A stretch of 64,000 nucleotides of DNA from assembly GCF_943193005.1 (NCBI RefSeq), contig NZ_CALPCH010000005.1, positions 1 to 64,000 on the forward strand, in the 5' to 3' direction. Within the stretch, counting starts at the first letter, position 1. The number at the start of each line of letters is the position of its first letter. The position numbers and the translations under genes were made by a program. Under the pieces are notes generated by a model. The model ran no database searches. It was not told the DNA's origin and worked only from the letters and a program-made list of their open reading frames with translations. Shown in pieces: positions 44,266-54,345 of the stretch. The DNA comes from Pumilibacter intestinalis (lineage in GTDB: Bacteria; Bacillota; Clostridia; Christensenellales; Pumilibacteraceae).

Positions 44266-46079
44266 ATACTCCGCAACACGTATTGTTTCAATCTTATATA
44301 AGGTTTAACTTTCTTCTTTATTAAAAAAGAAATTCGTGAATACTCATTACAATTCAAGCCCAAAAAGCTATCACGGTGTAACACCAACAAATTATACCAT
44401 GTGTTTATTTCATTAAACGACATGTGTTTGAAAAGCCTCAAATGAATTTTTTCAAATATGTTAATATCGTTATTTATCAAAATATCGCCGTCATATAGCT
44501 TGCATATTTCGCTAAATTTCTTTAATATGCCATTTTGAATTTTACCCACATACCGCTTATAAGCCTGCACATCTTCATCGTCTTTAATGATAGGTTGTCC
44601 GTTATCGTCATACCCTATTGTCTTTCCGTGATCCGCCGATAAAATCATCTCATACAAAATATATTCATATAAATAAACGTCTGAATGAGCAATCGAACGG
44701 TTTGTTGCCCAATCGAACAGTAACCCTATTTTATCGTTATCGGATGATAAATTTCCTTGTCCGACAAGCCCCAAATAATAACCGTTTATTGATATACCAT
44801 GTCCCATTATTCTGTGTATGTTGTCTTGCATTGAGCCTTTCCAACCAACATCAACTATATTTATATTATCTCCTTCACTATACCCGACATTTTTCAAATG
44901 CTTAATAAAATTGTTTTTCTGCTCCATTCGTTTCCTGTCATATATATCACAGAATGTATCATCGGATTTCAATTTTTCAAAAGTCGAACTCTTTTGAAAA
45001 TCTATTATTATTTCATCTTTATTATCGCAAGATATAGTCTCAATTTCGCTATCGGTAAAGCATAACGCTTTCAAAAATGATCTAATGGAAAACTTATTAT
45101 ATTGTCGAAAGAGCACATCAAAAGTTTCTGCACTCAAATCTTGCATAGAAGCTATAAATGTAGAATTACGCGAAACATATAAATATGCGGTCGAAATACC
45201 ATCCTTCTTAGTTTGTAAATATCGGTCAAAAAGTAATTTTAAAAATTTGCCTTCCCTCGCCAAAAAAAAGAGTTTATTTACATTCTTTTGCTTACACTCT
45301 ACATATAATCTATCGCAGAACAAATATAACGAGTAAGAGTAGTTGCTCCACGAAGATCTCTTATTGGAAATTCGTATTGCTCTTTTTTTATTGCTCTGCT
45401 TAACTTGATTTTTATACATTTTCTTTTGTTGTTTATTCGGAATGTATTTTACTGATATGCCCATTTGTTTGGGGACAAGATAATCGGAGCTTTTTGTGTC
45501 GCCTATCATAATTATGTCATATGCAGCAATTGTTTCTTGCTCCATAATAAACCGATATAATGAACCGTTTGCTTTGCTTGCTTTGCAATCACACGAAATA
45601 TAGATTTTATCGAATAAATCATTAATACCAAGTTTTTCAAAAAATTTACTATATGAATCCTTACCCAAATAAAAATCCGACACAAGATATACGCGCTTAC
45701 CGGATAATTTTGCTTGTCGCAAAAAATCAATGATTTTTATATTCGGATACTGACTTTCACATTCAATTTCTTCCTCAATATTTTTTGCAATATTTATAAA
45801 TTCATCTTTAGTGATTGCGTAGCCGTGCGTATGTCTTTCTATCTTGTTATATATAGACTGCATTAACTCATTATATGAATACTGCCCGTTTTCTACCCAC
45901 ATCGCCAGCATTTTTTCGGACGATAAACGATATTTCAAAAGTTGGTCGGGCAATACAGAATAGTCAACTGCACGCGCCATTCTTTGCGCCCACAGTTCTT
46001 TTGTTTTATCCGGATGAATGTTTCGGAAAGCTATTGTATCAAAATAGTCTACAAATATATTATCTACCTTTATATTCAT
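44262..46079 (-). CDS. HAD-like protein of surface-glycan clusters, two-domain
   Basis: 605 residues. The first 200 have HAD-superfamily motifs: VDYFDT (motif I, about 10-15), VYLVSDFYLGKD (motif II/III region) and IIMIGDTKSSD (motif IV). The remaining 400 residues form a second domain with YLYVSRNSTFIASM and NINIVDVGWKGSMQDNI, seen in long HAD-like proteins of polysaccharide loci. The role is uncertain: phosphatase plus transferase is possible. It overlaps the upstream glycosyltransferase gene by 20 bp. Confidence 0.6.
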   Translation of the reverse strand: MNIKVDNIFVDYFDTIAFRNIHPDKTKELWAQRMARAVDYSVLPDQLLKYRLSSEKMLAMWVENGQYSYNELMQSIYNKIERHTHGYAITKDEFINIAKNIEEEIECESQYPNIKIIDFLRQAKLSGKRVYLVSDFYLGKDSYSKFFEKLGINDLFDKIYISCDCKASKANGSLYRFIMEQETIAAYDIIMIGDTKSSDYLVPKQMGISVKYIPNKQQKKMYKNQVKQSNKKRAIRISNKRSSWSNYSYSLYLFCDRLYVECKQKNVNKLFFLAREGKFLKLLFDRYLQTKKDGISTAYLYVSRNSTFIASMQDLSAETFDVLFRQYNKFSIRSFLKALCFTDSEIETISCDNKDEIIIDFQKSSTFEKLKSDDTFCDIYDRKRMEQKNNFIKHLKNVGYSEGDNINIVDVGWKGSMQDNIHRIMGHGISINGYYLGLVGQGNLSSDNDKIGLLFDWATNRSIAHSDVYLYEYILYEMILSADHGKTIGYDDNGQPIIKDDEDVQAYKRYVGKIQNGILKKFSEICKLYDGDILINNDINIFEKIHLRLFKHMSFNEINTWYNLLVLHRDSFLGLNCNEYSRISFLIKKKVKPYIRLKQYVLRSI

Positions 46080-47043
46080 TTAAAAAGCCTCTAAATGGTT
46101 TACATATCTTTATGAATAGTGAAAGATTTAGTTTAGCAAATCTTACAAATAATTTTTTTAATTTACTGTGGGTTATTTTGAGATAATATTTACTATAATT
46201 TTTATATTGACATTTTAAATATGACACTTGTATTGGATAATTTTTTTTGGTTTGTATCAATTTCATCACACATTGATTTGCGGCATATATTATTCCAGCA
46301 CAAGCGTAATCATACAATTTTGGATATGTCGCAAGTATAAATTGCGATCGTTCAATATTAGCCTCCACTGCATCCAAGTGTTTAAGAGAAAATTCTTGAT
46401 TCACAATACTGTTATGCCTTAGTCGATATAAATATTTCGCCTTTGCCCCGATTGCTATTTTGTCGCATAGAGCAACAACTTTATAAGTCGTAAATACATC
46501 CTCATGATATTTACCCACGGGATATCTTATTTTTCTAAACAATTCTGTTTTATAGAGCTTGCCCCACGCTACGGTACCTATATCATTGCCTTTAAAAAAC
46601 TTCTCCATGCAAGAATTATTTCCTATTACAAGCTCATCATTATCTTTTATAGTCTCGCTTATAATGTTTCCTTGCTCATCTATTTTTCTATAATGACACA
46701 CCGACATTTCAGCATCATTTTCGATTAAAAGATTATATAAATATTCCACAAAGTCAATTTCAACCACATCATCACTATCAATAAATGTTAAATACTTGCC
46801 AGATGCAATGTTTATCCCTTCATTCCGCGCATCAGATAAGCCCCCATTCCGTTTGTGAATTACTTTAATCCTATTATCGTTCGATTTTAAGTTGTCACAT
46901 ATCATACCCGACATATCAGTAGATCCATCATCTACCAATATAATCTCAATATTATTGTAAGTTTGCTTTAGTAGGCTTTTAACACAATCATTAATATACC
47001 TTTCAACATTGTATATAGGAACTATTATAGATACTAAACTCAT
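46060..47043 (-). CDS. Glycosyltransferase family 2
   Basis: 327 residues with a GT-A fold: SIIVPIYNVERYINDCVKSL at 4-23, VDDGSTDMSG (nucleotide binding), GLSDARNEGI, the metal-binding FIDSDDVVE (about 89-97) and a GAVAWGKLY-like acceptor segment (TVAWGKLY). The C-terminal part is A+T-rich and basic. It transfers one sugar in repeat-unit assembly. It overlaps both neighbours by a few bases. Confidence 0.9.
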   Translation of the reverse strand: MSLVSIIVPIYNVERYINDCVKSLLKQTYNNIEIILVDDGSTDMSGMICDNLKSNDNRIKVIHKRNGGLSDARNEGINIASGKYLTFIDSDDVVEIDFVEYLYNLLIENDAEMSVCHYRKIDEQGNIISETIKDNDELVIGNNSCMEKFFKGNDIGTVAWGKLYKTELFRKIRYPVGKYHEDVFTTYKVVALCDKIAIGAKAKYLYRLRHNSIVNQEFSLKHLDAVEANIERSQFILATYPKLYDYACAGIIYAANQCVMKLIQTKKNYPIQVSYLKCQYKNYSKYYLKITHSKLKKLFVRFAKLNLSLFIKICKPFRGFLNEYKGR

Positions 47044-48125
47044 AAATCATCTCCACCTAATAAATGGTAATTCTGATATTGCTTTGAACCAGTTGAACTA
47101 ATTAAAAAAAGCATAGTAAATCCAAAGACCATACAAAAGTTTATAGCGTCCTTTAATCGTTTATTTTTTATTCTTGCTACAAATTCTGGCAAGAGCAATA
47201 AAACAAACGGAACAAAATACAAACCAACTCTCTCAAAATAATTATATTTAAATCCCAAACAATTACATATCACGTAAAAAATACAAAATAAAGCAATTAC
47301 ATTACTAAAAGGATTCGCTTTCTTTCGTCCATAAATGGTCAACAGTGCCATAAAAACAATAATCAACCATACCAAAATAATAAAATGCGCTGACTGGTTG
47401 ATTGAATTTCTCATAAGATAATTCTCATATTTAGGAAAAAATGCGATTACTATATTTACAAATAATTCGGAAAAAACGAGCACAAATATGCTACACAATG
47501 GAAGTAATTTCATTATTAAATTCTTATTTCTCAAAAAATACAAGATGTATGATATTAAAAATACTGCTGAACTAATTTGAATAGTAACTGCAATAATCAA
47601 CACTATAAATGCTCTTATAGCGTGTTTTTTCCTTAAATCACATAGTCCATTGATTACTACAGCAACAGCAAACACTTGTCGAGTTACGTTCATAAAATCC
47701 AAAAAAATACCTATACCCAAAAACACGCAACACGCTAAAAACACATGATTCGTACTATCTATAATAAATCTTCCAAATAGGCACAAAAAAATAACTGATT
47801 CTATTACTTGAAAAATAATATAATTATTAAATATTGTTGAACATAATTTCATGAATAGCACGTAACCGATTTCCATGCTATTAAAATAGAATGAACTAAA
47901 TATATCGCTCCAAGATGAGGCGGCAACCAAGTCAAATTGATGTTTATAATTTATTGTATCTACTCCAACATGCAAACACCTAAAACCGCTTAAAATTGCA
48001 CAAGCAAAAAAGAACAACACTATAAAACTCTTACGCGTTGCTTTAGAATAACATTTTCTATAATTAGGAAAACAAATCTTTCCAATTATAAGAAGCCATA
48101 TTACCAAACAAAAATAAATCATCAT
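47040..48125 (-). CDS. EpsG/Wzy-type polysaccharide polymerase
   Basis: 361 residues, about 10-12 membrane helices, with the EpsG-family opening (FFFACAILSGFRCLHVGVDTINYKHQF, about 34-60). Such proteins join flipped repeat units into a polymer outside the membrane. With the flippase and the initiating transferase it completes a Wzx/Wzy-dependent pathway. The gene shares ATGA with the glycosyltransferase at 46060-47043. The 72-bp gap after wecB is the largest break on this side. Confidence 0.82.
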   Translation of the reverse strand: MMIYFCLVIWLLIIGKICFPNYRKCYSKATRKSFIVLFFFACAILSGFRCLHVGVDTINYKHQFDLVAASSWSDIFSSFYFNSMEIGYVLFMKLCSTIFNNYIIFQVIESVIFLCLFGRFIIDSTNHVFLACCVFLGIGIFLDFMNVTRQVFAVAVVINGLCDLRKKHAIRAFIVLIIAVTIQISSAVFLISYILYFLRNKNLIMKLLPLCSIFVLVFSELFVNIVIAFFPKYENYLMRNSINQSAHFIILVWLIIVFMALLTIYGRKKANPFSNVIALFCIFYVICNCLGFKYNYFERVGLYFVPFVLLLLPEFVARIKNKRLKDAINFCMVFGFTMLFLISSTGSKQYQNYHLLGGDDL

Positions 48126-48197
48126 TTATTAGTAATAGTTACCTTACTTTTCACATTAACAAATAAATTAGTATAAATTTAATTTATCGTAAACTTA

Positions 48198-49295
48198 TCA
48201 CACTTTTTGAGATAAAATATCAGCAATACGTTTAGAAGCTAAACCATCTCCATAAGGATTACTTGCATGCGCCATCTTTTGATATTCATGTTCATCCGAT
48301 AAAAGACGGCTGAAATTATTATAAATAACATCTTCCATTGTCCCCACTAACTTTAATGTACCCGCTTCTATACCCTCGGGACGCTCGGTAGTATCTCGCA
48401 TTACCAAAACCGGCTTGCCCAATGACGGGGCTTCTTCTTGTATGCCGCCGCTATCTGTAAGAATCAAATATGACTTAGCCAAGAAATTATGGAAATCCAA
48501 CACATCCAATGGTTCTATTATATGAATTCTGTCAAAATCACCCAATTCTTCTTCGGCAGCCTTGCGCACAACAGGATTCATGTGTATAGGGTATATAGCT
48601 TTTGTGTCGCTATATTCTTCCATAACTTTACGAATCGCACGAAACATATTGTGCATGGGTTGTCCCAAGTTTTCACGTCTATGCGCCGTAATCATAATAA
48701 GCCTACTATCCGATGCCCACTCCAATTCAGAATGAACATAATCTTTTCGCACTGTAGTTTTGAGTGCATCAATAGCAGTATTTCCGGTCACATATATACT
48801 CTCTTCTTTATGTCCCTCTCTAATAAGATTTTGTCGGGACAGTTCCGTAGGCGCAAAATTATAGCTGCTTATTATAGATACCGCTTGTCTATTAAATTCT
48901 TCTGGATAAGGGCTGTATATGTTATATGTGCGCAATCCTGCTTCAACATGTCCGACCGGAATCCGTAAATAATAACACGCCAATGCAGTTACAAAAGTTG
49001 TGGACGTATCCCCATGCACCAATACAACATCCGGTTGGGCTTCTTCCAAAACTGTTTTTATTGAGTTCATAATGTTAGTAGTAATGTCAAACAAAGTTTG
49101 CTTATCCTTCATTATACTAAGGTCATAATCGGGAATAACATTAAACGCCTGCAATACTTGATCAAGCATTTGTCTATGTTGTCCCGTAACACAAACTACC
49201 GTTTCTATATTTTCCCTTTTTTTTAATTCGTTGACAAGCGGACACATTTTTATTGCCTCCGGACGAGTCCCGAATACTAACATTACTTTCTTCAT
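48198..49295 (-). CDS. wecB: UDP-N-acetylglucosamine 2-epimerase (non-hydrolysing)
   Basis: 365 residues. Family blocks are clear: VFGTRPEAIKMCPLVNEL (about 7-24), VHGDTSTTFVTALACYY (about 94-110), GHVEAGLRTYNIYSPYPEE, ITAHRRENLGQ and LTDSGGIQEEAPSLGKPVLVMRDTTERPE. It converts UDP-GlcNAc to UDP-ManNAc. With the dehydrogenase at 50469 it could give UDP-ManNAcA. Coupled by ATGA to the upstream GT4 gene. Confidence 0.95.
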   Translation of the reverse strand: MKKVMLVFGTRPEAIKMCPLVNELKKRENIETVVCVTGQHRQMLDQVLQAFNVIPDYDLSIMKDKQTLFDITTNIMNSIKTVLEEAQPDVVLVHGDTSTTFVTALACYYLRIPVGHVEAGLRTYNIYSPYPEEFNRQAVSIISSYNFAPTELSRQNLIREGHKEESIYVTGNTAIDALKTTVRKDYVHSELEWASDSRLIMITAHRRENLGQPMHNMFRAIRKVMEEYSDTKAIYPIHMNPVVRKAAEEELGDFDRIHIIEPLDVLDFHNFLAKSYLILTDSGGIQEEAPSLGKPVLVMRDTTERPEGIEAGTLKLVGTMEDVIYNNFSRLLSDEHEYQKMAHASNPYGDGLASKRIADILSQKV

Positions 49296-50374
49296 TCCTG
49301 TATCTCCCGCTCGAAAATTTGCAATTCGTTTGCTATTGTATTACATTCAAAGTATTTAGTGTTTTTTTCTTTTACCGCAGACAAATTATTAATCAGTTGA
49401 TCAAAATTCTCGAATTCACTGTCATTATCTATATAAGCAACATTTTTGAAAGAATCAAAAATCTCATAACACACCGGAATCGTAGAGGTTATTAGCGGCA
49501 TTCCAAATGTAGCCATTTCACAAGCCATTAAACCTTGCGCATCTGTTCTGGTCGGCATTAAAGCAAACTTTGCATTATTCAACTGTGCCAAAATATCATC
49601 ATGGCTCATATATCGATCAATCCAAGTAATATTATCCGGTTTACCGAAATACTTAAATATTTCTCCGCGACCGATTACGCAAAATTTGTACTGTGGATAT
49701 TTAGAAGCTATCTTAATTACTAAGTCTACCGCATATTTCGAACCGTCTAAGAACGAACGTACAGTTATAAAATCGTATTCTTTATCTTTCTTCGAATCGA
49801 ACTGTAATGTCTCAAATTCTTTACCAACGCAATTATACGTAATAAATACTCTGTTTGAATAATCTTTCAAAGGAAAAACCCATTTTTCAAACTCATTTTT
49901 CATCCAGTTCGAAACGAATATCAACTTACTTTTATGCATAATTTTTGGCAAATACTTTCGCCAAACATGCAACTTAAAAGAATCGTACCAATTTCTCAAT
50001 ACAACTTTAAATCCGTTTTCCTTTTTATAGAAATAAGGTTTGGAATATACTTTATTGATTTTCAAAACCTCGTGTCCATGATAGAAAAACACAATTGACT
50101 CATATAACTTTTGATATTTTTTTAAAAACTTGTAATGATTTCTCAAATTTGCAGCATGACACAACAAAATATCGGCAGGCTCTATATTCTGCTTGTACTC
50201 TTGAAAAGTTATTACGCGTATACCGTCTTTCAAATATCCGACTTCTGCCGAAAAATTCAAAACAACCACTTCATACCCGTTTTTAATATAAGCTAAATTT
50301 CTTGTATGAATATACATCAGAGAAACTTTACCGTTATTATCCGGATAATCGGTTGCCAACACCAATACCTTCAC
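49292..50374 (-). CDS. Glycosyltransferase family 4
   Basis: 360 residues starting at GTG (50374), with GGAGTGAAG upstream. GT-B pattern: TDYPDNNGKVSLMYIHTRN at the N-terminus, then FITVRSFLDGSKYAVDLVIKI, FCVIGRGEIFKYFG, YMSHDDILAQLNNAKFALMPTRTDAQGLMACEMATFG (about 265-300, with the Glu pair). It assembles the repeat unit. A 94-bp A+T-rich gap separates it from the dehydrogenase gene. Confidence 0.85.
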   Translation of the reverse strand: MKVLVLATDYPDNNGKVSLMYIHTRNLAYIKNGYEVVVLNFSAEVGYLKDGIRVITFQEYKQNIEPADILLCHAANLRNHYKFLKKYQKLYESIVFFYHGHEVLKINKVYSKPYFYKKENGFKVVLRNWYDSFKLHVWRKYLPKIMHKSKLIFVSNWMKNEFEKWVFPLKDYSNRVFITYNCVGKEFETLQFDSKKDKEYDFITVRSFLDGSKYAVDLVIKIASKYPQYKFCVIGRGEIFKYFGKPDNITWIDRYMSHDDILAQLNNAKFALMPTRTDAQGLMACEMATFGMPLITSTIPVCYEIFDSFKNVAYIDNDSEFENFDQLINNLSAVKEKNTKYFECNTIANELQIFEREIQE

Positions 50375-50468
50375 TTATAATCTTCACTCCATTTTTAGTT
50401 ATACTTAATACTTTATTTTTGAATAACAGAATTATTCTAGATGGAAATAATAATTGAGTTTTCAATAT

Positions 50469-51674
50469 TTAATCCCTACTATAAATATCCCTAGTATAAA
50501 TCTTACCTACCACATTTTTTAACTGATTCTCAAACCGATTGGTAACGATTATCGTGGACTCCGACTTAAAAATATCAATATTTTTTATAACACTGCAATT
50601 CATATAAACGCTCGATGAAAGCGTTGGCTCATAAATACAAACCGTTATGCTACACTTTAACAACCTTTCTATTATTCCTTGTATGGCACTCTGCCTAAAA
50701 TTATCAGAACCAGATTTCATTGTAAGTCTATAAATTCCAACAACGGGTTTATCGGATTTTTTACTTTCCAGAAATCTTATTATATCGCTTGCTATAAAAT
50801 CTTTTCGTGTTTCGTTTGCTTGAACGATTGCACTAATCAAATTCTCCGGCACATCTTTATAATTCGCCCTAAGCTGTTTGGTATCTTTAGGCAAGCAATA
50901 ACCGCCATAACCAAAAGATGGATTATTATAATAATTGCCTATTCGTGGATCATAACCTATGCCCTCAATAATTGATTTTGTGTCCAACCCCTTAATTTCG
51001 GCATAGGTGTCCAATTCATTAAAGTAAGACACGCGCAACGCTAAATAGGTATTAGCAAATAACTTCACAGCTTCGGCTTCGGTCGCTTGCATAATCAATG
51101 TGGGAATTTCTTGTTTAATCGCACCCTTCTGTAATAGTCGTGAAAATTTCTCTGCTTGTGTTTTCATGTCATCTACGCCTTGTGGACTGCCCACAATAAT
51201 TCTCGACGGATACAAATTGTCATAAAGAGCTTTTCCCTCTCTCAAAAACTCGGGCGAAAACAAGATTTTATTGTATTTATATTTTGCGATTATACTTTCC
51301 GTATAGCCGACGGGAATCGTAGATTTAATTACAATTGTTGCATTGCGATTGACGGCAAGCACAGTTTCTATAGCATTTTCTACGGAACTTGTATCAAAAT
51401 AGTTTTTCTCGTCATCATAATTTGTAGGCGTACTTATAATGACGAATTCGGCATCGCGATAAGCCGACTCGGCATCGGTAGTTGCCGTTAAATGCAAATT
51501 TTTTGCGGTCAAATATTCCTCAATTTCTTTATCAGCAATTGGGGAAATCTTATTGTTTATTTTTTCTACTTTTTCGGGAACAATATCAACTGCTACTACT
51601 TCATTATGTTGCGATAGTAATATTGCATTTGCCAATCCCACGTAGCCCGTTCCAGCGACAGCTATTTTTATCAT
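50469..51674 (-). CDS. UDP-glucose/UDP-ManNAc 6-dehydrogenase family enzyme
   Basis: 401 residues from the ATG at 51674, which overlaps the preceding stop (ATGA) and has GGGAG in front. The Rossmann motif AVAGTGYVGLANA is at 4-16, followed by VDIVPEKVEKIN, STPTNYD, VIKSTIPVGYT, FSPEFLREGKALYDNLYPSRIIVG and the catalytic-Cys region NPSFGYGGYCLPKDTKQL (about 237-254). It oxidises the C6 hydroxyl of a UDP-sugar to a uronic acid. The short length and the opening resemble Ugd; UDP-ManNAc, made by the neighbouring wecB, is the other possible substrate. Confidence 0.88.
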   Translation of the reverse strand: MIKIAVAGTGYVGLANAILLSQHNEVVAVDIVPEKVEKINNKISPIADKEIEEYLTAKNLHLTATTDAESAYRDAEFVIISTPTNYDDEKNYFDTSSVENAIETVLAVNRNATIVIKSTIPVGYTESIIAKYKYNKILFSPEFLREGKALYDNLYPSRIIVGSPQGVDDMKTQAEKFSRLLQKGAIKQEIPTLIMQATEAEAVKLFANTYLALRVSYFNELDTYAEIKGLDTKSIIEGIGYDPRIGNYYNNPSFGYGGYCLPKDTKQLRANYKDVPENLISAIVQANETRKDFIASDIIRFLESKKSDKPVVGIYRLTMKSGSDNFRQSAIQGIIERLLKCSITVCIYEPTLSSSVYMNCSVIKNIDIFKSESTIIVTNRFENQLKNVVGKIYTRDIYSRD

Positions 51675-52453
51675 TTTACTCCCTCGTTTATTACGTACTT
51701 CTTCTTTTTCTTGAACACTTTTGCGATATTTTTTATCATACAAAAAAACGCACTTATCGGATTTCTGTTATCCCCGATGCGATATAATTTATAATGATAT
51801 TTCACAAGACTCCATTTGCCTTGATGTGAGATAGAGCCTTTTCTAACTCTATATGCCGCTAACAACTCGTCAAGATAATATGCATCGGCAAACTTACGAA
51901 CTTTTAACCACATAGCATCGTCATTGCGTTTTCTAATAGACTCATCGATTTGAATAACCCCCACCGTTTCAGCATCATACATAACCGTCAAACAGCCCAA
52001 ATAACAACAACAATACTTCATCTTCCTTTTTGAGATTTTTGGCGGTCCTATAACTACCTTTCCTAACGGTTGAGATTGTTCATCGATCTGCTTATATTTT
52101 GTAAACGTAAATTTGTACCCATTTTCAACCATAAAAGCGAGTTGTTTTTCAAGTTTTTCGGGAAACCATATATCATCACTGTCAAGAAATGCTATCCATT
52201 TACCTGTTGCTTCCCGCAACGCCCAATTTCGGGAAGACGCCGCACCGCTGTTTCTTTCATTGATAAACAACTTAATTCTATCGTCATTTTTGCAGTAATT
52301 CTTTATTATTTCCACCGAACTGTCCGTTGAACAATCGTCAACTATCAACAATTCCCAATTCTCATAAGTTTGCGCCAAAACAGAGCTTATCGTTTCTTCG
52401 ATAAACTTTTCGCAATTATAATTGGGCATTATGATTGAAACTTTTCCGTACAT
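51671..52453 (-). CDS. Glycosyltransferase family 2
   Basis: 260 residues: VSIIMPNYNCEKFIEETISS at 4-23, VDDCSTDSSVEII, the metal-binding AFLDSDDIWFPEKL (about 88-101), a Cys-rich KYCCCYLG strand, then IRKRNDDAMWLKVRKFADAY. Typical of a capsule or teichoic-acid sugar transferase. Basic C-terminus (KKKKKYV) for membrane contact. Four bases after the sugar-phosphate transferase gene. Confidence 0.9.
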   Translation of the reverse strand: MYGKVSIIMPNYNCEKFIEETISSVLAQTYENWELLIVDDCSTDSSVEIIKNYCKNDDRIKLFINERNSGAASSRNWALREATGKWIAFLDSDDIWFPEKLEKQLAFMVENGYKFTFTKYKQIDEQSQPLGKVVIGPPKISKRKMKYCCCYLGCLTVMYDAETVGVIQIDESIRKRNDDAMWLKVRKFADAYYLDELLAAYRVRKGSISHQGKWSLVKYHYKLYRIGDNRNPISAFFCMIKNIAKVFKKKKKYVINEGVK

Positions 52454-52456
52454 TCT

Positions 52457-53143
52457 CTACCTCTTTAGCACCGCACCTACGGTTTGAAACATTGTGCCTA
52501 TATCTCGCCAAAAGCCGTATTTGCGTAAAGCCCGTAAGTTATATTCCATCTTGCCGGGAAGCACCTCGTTTACATACGTTTCATCGGTGTTTTCGGCATT
52601 TTCGAGCAACTTATCTTCGTCCTTATACTTAATGCTTGCAAGACTCGTAACCCCTGCGGGAAGCAGTAAAGTTGCTTTCATTTCGTCGGTATACTGCTCC
52701 ACATATTTCGGCACTTCCGGGCGTGTGCCTACGAATGTCATAGAACCCAAGAATACATCAAAAATTTGTGCGGTTTCATCCAATCTTAGGTGTCTGATTT
52801 TGCGTCCAAGCCTTGTTATTCTATCGTCGTTCGCTACAGTAACGTCATTGCCCGTTTCATCATGCACATACATCGTTCTGAACTTATGAATACGGAATCT
52901 GCACCCGTACTGCGTTACTCTCTCTTGCCTATAAAACACGGGTCCTTTCGAATCGCACTTAATCGCTATCGCGAGAATCAAATACAACGGCGACAAAAGT
53001 ATCAGCATCAATAACGACACTACAATGTCAAACACGCGCTTCCAAAACAACGAAAAATTCTTTTTGCGAAGCATTAACCAATATTGATATACTGCGTCAT
53101 TCTTCATTTCTTCGGGAATTTTTTTCCATTTCTTAATCAGCAT
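52457..53143 (-). CDS. Initiating undecaprenyl-phosphate sugar-1-phosphate transferase
   Basis: 228 residues from the ATG at 53143, inside the last codons of the aminotransferase gene, so translation is coupled. One membrane hairpin (about 35-55, FDIVVSLLMLILLSPLYLIL) is followed by the catalytic domain of the PglC/WcaJ family: SKGPVFYRQERVTQYG, RIHKFRTM, DDRITRLGRKIRHLRLDE, GTRPEVPKYV and LLPAGVTSLASI. It starts repeat-unit synthesis by moving a sugar phosphate onto the lipid carrier. Confidence 0.9.
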   Translation of the reverse strand: MLIKKWKKIPEEMKNDAVYQYWLMLRKKNFSLFWKRVFDIVVSLLMLILLSPLYLILAIAIKCDSKGPVFYRQERVTQYGCRFRIHKFRTMYVHDETGNDVTVANDDRITRLGRKIRHLRLDETAQIFDVFLGSMTFVGTRPEVPKYVEQYTDEMKATLLLPAGVTSLASIKYKDEDKLLENAENTDETYVNEVLPGKMEYNLRALRKYGFWRDIGTMFQTVGAVLKR

Positions 53144-54344
53144 ACAAATACTCGGTAACGATTTCGCAATAGTTTTCGATGATATAATCCACTTCCACAT
53201 CGGTAAGACAAGTGTGTAGCGGTAAAGTGATTTCATTTGCAAACTGCGCATAAGCATTCGGATAATTTCGTATATCGAACCCCATTTGCTTATATGCCGT
53301 GTGCATAGGCAATGGCTTATAATGCACGTTACAAGCGATTCCCTTTTGCGCCATAAGAGTGATGATTTCACTGCGCTGTTCGGCTGTTATATTCGGTACT
53401 CGCGTTATATACAAATGCCCCGACGAAGTATGCTCGTCCGTATAATGCGGCAAAGCCTTTATGCCGAGCGGCTTAAACGCTTTATCGTATTTTTCGATAA
53501 TTTCGCGCCGCCGCTTTAACATTTGCGGATAACGCTCGAACTGCGCCAATCCCATTGCCGCCGCAACGTCGGTCATATTGCACTTATACCAAGTACCGAT
53601 AATGTCGTACTCCCACGCGCCGAGCTGTGTCTTTGCAAGCGCGTCCTTATTCTGCCCGTGAAGCGACAGCAGTTGCAGTTGCTTATAAATAGCCTCGTCG
53701 TCAATGCCGTCGATATGCTTCCAAGTAAGCGCACCGCCCTCGCCTGTTGTAAAATTTTTCACAGCATGAAAACTAAAAGACGAGAAATCGGCAATACTCC
53801 CCACTTTTTTACCGTGCCATTCCGCGCCGAAAGCATGGGCGGTGTCTGCTAAAACCGCAACTCTGCCGATTGCTTTTTGTATATCGTTATTCGGCACAAA
53901 CAGATTATTCTTGCGGTTTACAATCTCGAATATCTTGTCGTAGTCGCAAGGCACTCCACCCAAATCAATAGGAATAATGGCTTTTGTACGATCGGTAATC
54001 GCGTTTTCCAATGCCTTATAATCCGGTTCAAGACTGTCTTTTTGTGTATCCACAAGGATGAGCTTTGCCCCGACATGACATACAACCGATGCCGACGCGG
54101 TGTATGTATATGCCGATGTAATCACCTCATCGCCTTCGCCGATCCCGAGGACGCGCAAAGCCATTTCGGCACAAGCCGTTTGCGAATTAAGACAAACGCA
54201 CTTAGGCGTTCCTACATATTCCGCAATCTTTTTTTCGAGTTTCTTTACTCTCGGTCCGGTTGTTATCCAACCCGAACTCAAGGCCTCGGCAACCTCTTTT
54301 ATTTCTTTTTCGGATATATCGGGTGGCGAAAATTTAATATTCAT
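53133..54344 (-). CDS. DegT/DnrJ/EryC1-family nucleotide-sugar aminotransferase
   Basis: 403 residues from the ATG at 54344 (MNIKFSPPDISEKEIKEV), four bases after the previous stop. PLP enzyme: SSGWITTGPRVKKLE near 24-38, TSAYTYTASASVV, ADTAHAFGAEWHGKKVGS and the Schiff-base Lys in FHAVKNFTTGEGG (about 188-200). It installs an amino group on a keto sugar nucleotide, giving a 4-amino sugar as in PglE/PseC-like enzymes. No matching dehydratase is in the window, so its substrate must come from elsewhere. Confidence 0.88.
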   Translation of the reverse strand: MNIKFSPPDISEKEIKEVAEALSSGWITTGPRVKKLEKKIAEYVGTPKCVCLNSQTACAEMALRVLGIGEGDEVITSAYTYTASASVVCHVGAKLILVDTQKDSLEPDYKALENAITDRTKAIIPIDLGGVPCDYDKIFEIVNRKNNLFVPNNDIQKAIGRVAVLADTAHAFGAEWHGKKVGSIADFSSFSFHAVKNFTTGEGGALTWKHIDGIDDEAIYKQLQLLSLHGQNKDALAKTQLGAWEYDIIGTWYKCNMTDVAAAMGLAQFERYPQMLKRRREIIEKYDKAFKPLGIKALPHYTDEHTSSGHLYITRVPNITAEQRSEIITLMAQKGIACNVHYKPLPMHTAYKQMGFDIRNYPNAYAQFANEITLPLHTCLTDVEVDYIIENYCEIVTEYLYAD

Positions 54345-54345
54345 A

